This document shows, in pieces, positions 5,617 to 5,966 of a stretch of 5,966 nt of DNA. Every line of letters starts with the position of its first letter. The first letter of the stretch is position 1. The notes beneath the pieces are model-generated. The model was not told where the DNA came from and searched no databases. It saw nothing but the letters and a program-made list of their open reading frames with translations. The position numbers and the translations under genes were made by a program. Source of the DNA: Myxococcales bacterium (lineage in GTDB: Bacteria; Myxococcota_A; UBA9160; SMWR01); NCBI GenBank assembly GCA_022571825.1, contig JACZXC010000205.1:1-5966 (forward strand). Reading direction: 5' to 3'.

Positions 5617-5966
5617 TCACGCGACCTGGCCGCCGTCGATCGAGAACGCCGCGCCGTTGACGTAGCCGGCCTCGTCCGAAGCCAGGTAGGCCACGGCGGC
5701 GGCGATTTCCGGAGGCTTGGCGAGGCGGGGGCTCAAGATCATGCGCTGCAGCAGGTGCGGGTCGGCGTCCTCGACCGGAACGAACCCGCGGGACATGGGT
5801 GTGTCGACGCCGCCGGGGCAGACACAGTTCACGCGGATGCCCCGGCGTCCATACTCGACGGCCAGTTCCCTGGTGAGCGTCACGACCCCGCCCTTGGAAG
5901 CTGCGTAGGCCGAGGTGTAGGCGACGCCGACGAGGCCCGCCGAGGAGGCGGTGTTCACGATGTTTC
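5617..5966 (-). CDS. Short-chain dehydrogenase/reductase (SDR), N-terminus outside window
   Basis: The C-terminal 115 residues of a classical SDR oxidoreductase are visible. They begin in the strand NIVNTASSAG, which carries the active-site serine, followed by YAASKGG with catalytic Tyr and Lys (visible residues 20 and 24). IRVNCVCPGGVDTPM is the usual PG motif after strand six, and VAYLASDEAGYVNGAAFSIDGG is the typical C-terminal segment. The Rossmann TGxxxGIG cofactor motif would lie beyond the window edge, so NAD versus NADP preference cannot be judged. The substrate is unknown. The gene converges on pabB with a 43-bp gap in which I see no clear terminator hairpin. An internal GTG at 5958 is not a credible start, because the SDR fold needs about 130 more residues upstream. 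Confidence 0.93.
   Translation of the reverse strand, partial: NIVNTASSAGLVGVAYTSAYAASKGGVVTLTRELAVEYGRRGIRVNCVCPGGVDTPMSRGFVPVEDADPHLLQRMILSPRLAKPPEIAAAVAYLASDEAGYVNGAAFSIDGGQVA

Overview
The window is high-GC bacterial DNA with tightly packed genes, frequent GTG and TTG starts and only short gaps. The gene families (a spinster-type MFS carrier, a DHH/DHHA1 phosphoesterase, an SPFH membrane protein, a stand-alone PabB and an SDR) fit a chromosomal region of a high-GC environmental proteobacterium or a former 'Deltaproteobacteria'/Myxococcota/Binatota-like lineage. That placement is a weak inference from composition and protein style. I see no phage, IS, tRNA, rRNA or CRISPR signal.

Layout, left to right. 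(1) 1-865, minus: N-terminal 288 residues of an SPFH/Band 7 membrane protein, whose C-terminus lies outside the window; it has a good ribosome binding site and a GTG start. (2) 866-1264: about 400 bp with no credible gene, containing GC-rich inverted repeats, a 9-G run and a 10-bp palindrome; it probably carries the 5' leader of the SPFH gene. (3) 1265-2161, minus: a DHH/DHHA1 phosphoesterase. (4) 2301-3905, minus: an MFS transporter of the spinster-like type with a TTG start. (5) 4101-5573, plus: pabB, aminodeoxychorismate synthase component I, identified by the PIKGT lysine motif and divergent from the MFS gene. (6) 5617-5966, minus: the C-terminal part of a short-chain dehydrogenase/reductase, convergent with pabB.

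The genes do not form an obvious pathway; only PabB (folate precursor synthesis) has a well-defined metabolic role. The MFS and DHH genes lie in the same direction but are separated by a repeat that looks like an intrinsic terminator, so they are probably separate transcription units.

The most unusual feature is a pair of related 72-79 bp palindromic repeats (2186-2257 and 3920-3998) bracketing the MFS gene. Their outer flanks are conserved in the same orientation, but the hairpin core is inverted in one copy relative to the other. Each copy sits just upstream of a minus-strand gene start. One copy doubles as a candidate terminator, and the other ends at a candidate promoter whose predicted transcript would be nearly leaderless at the TTG start.
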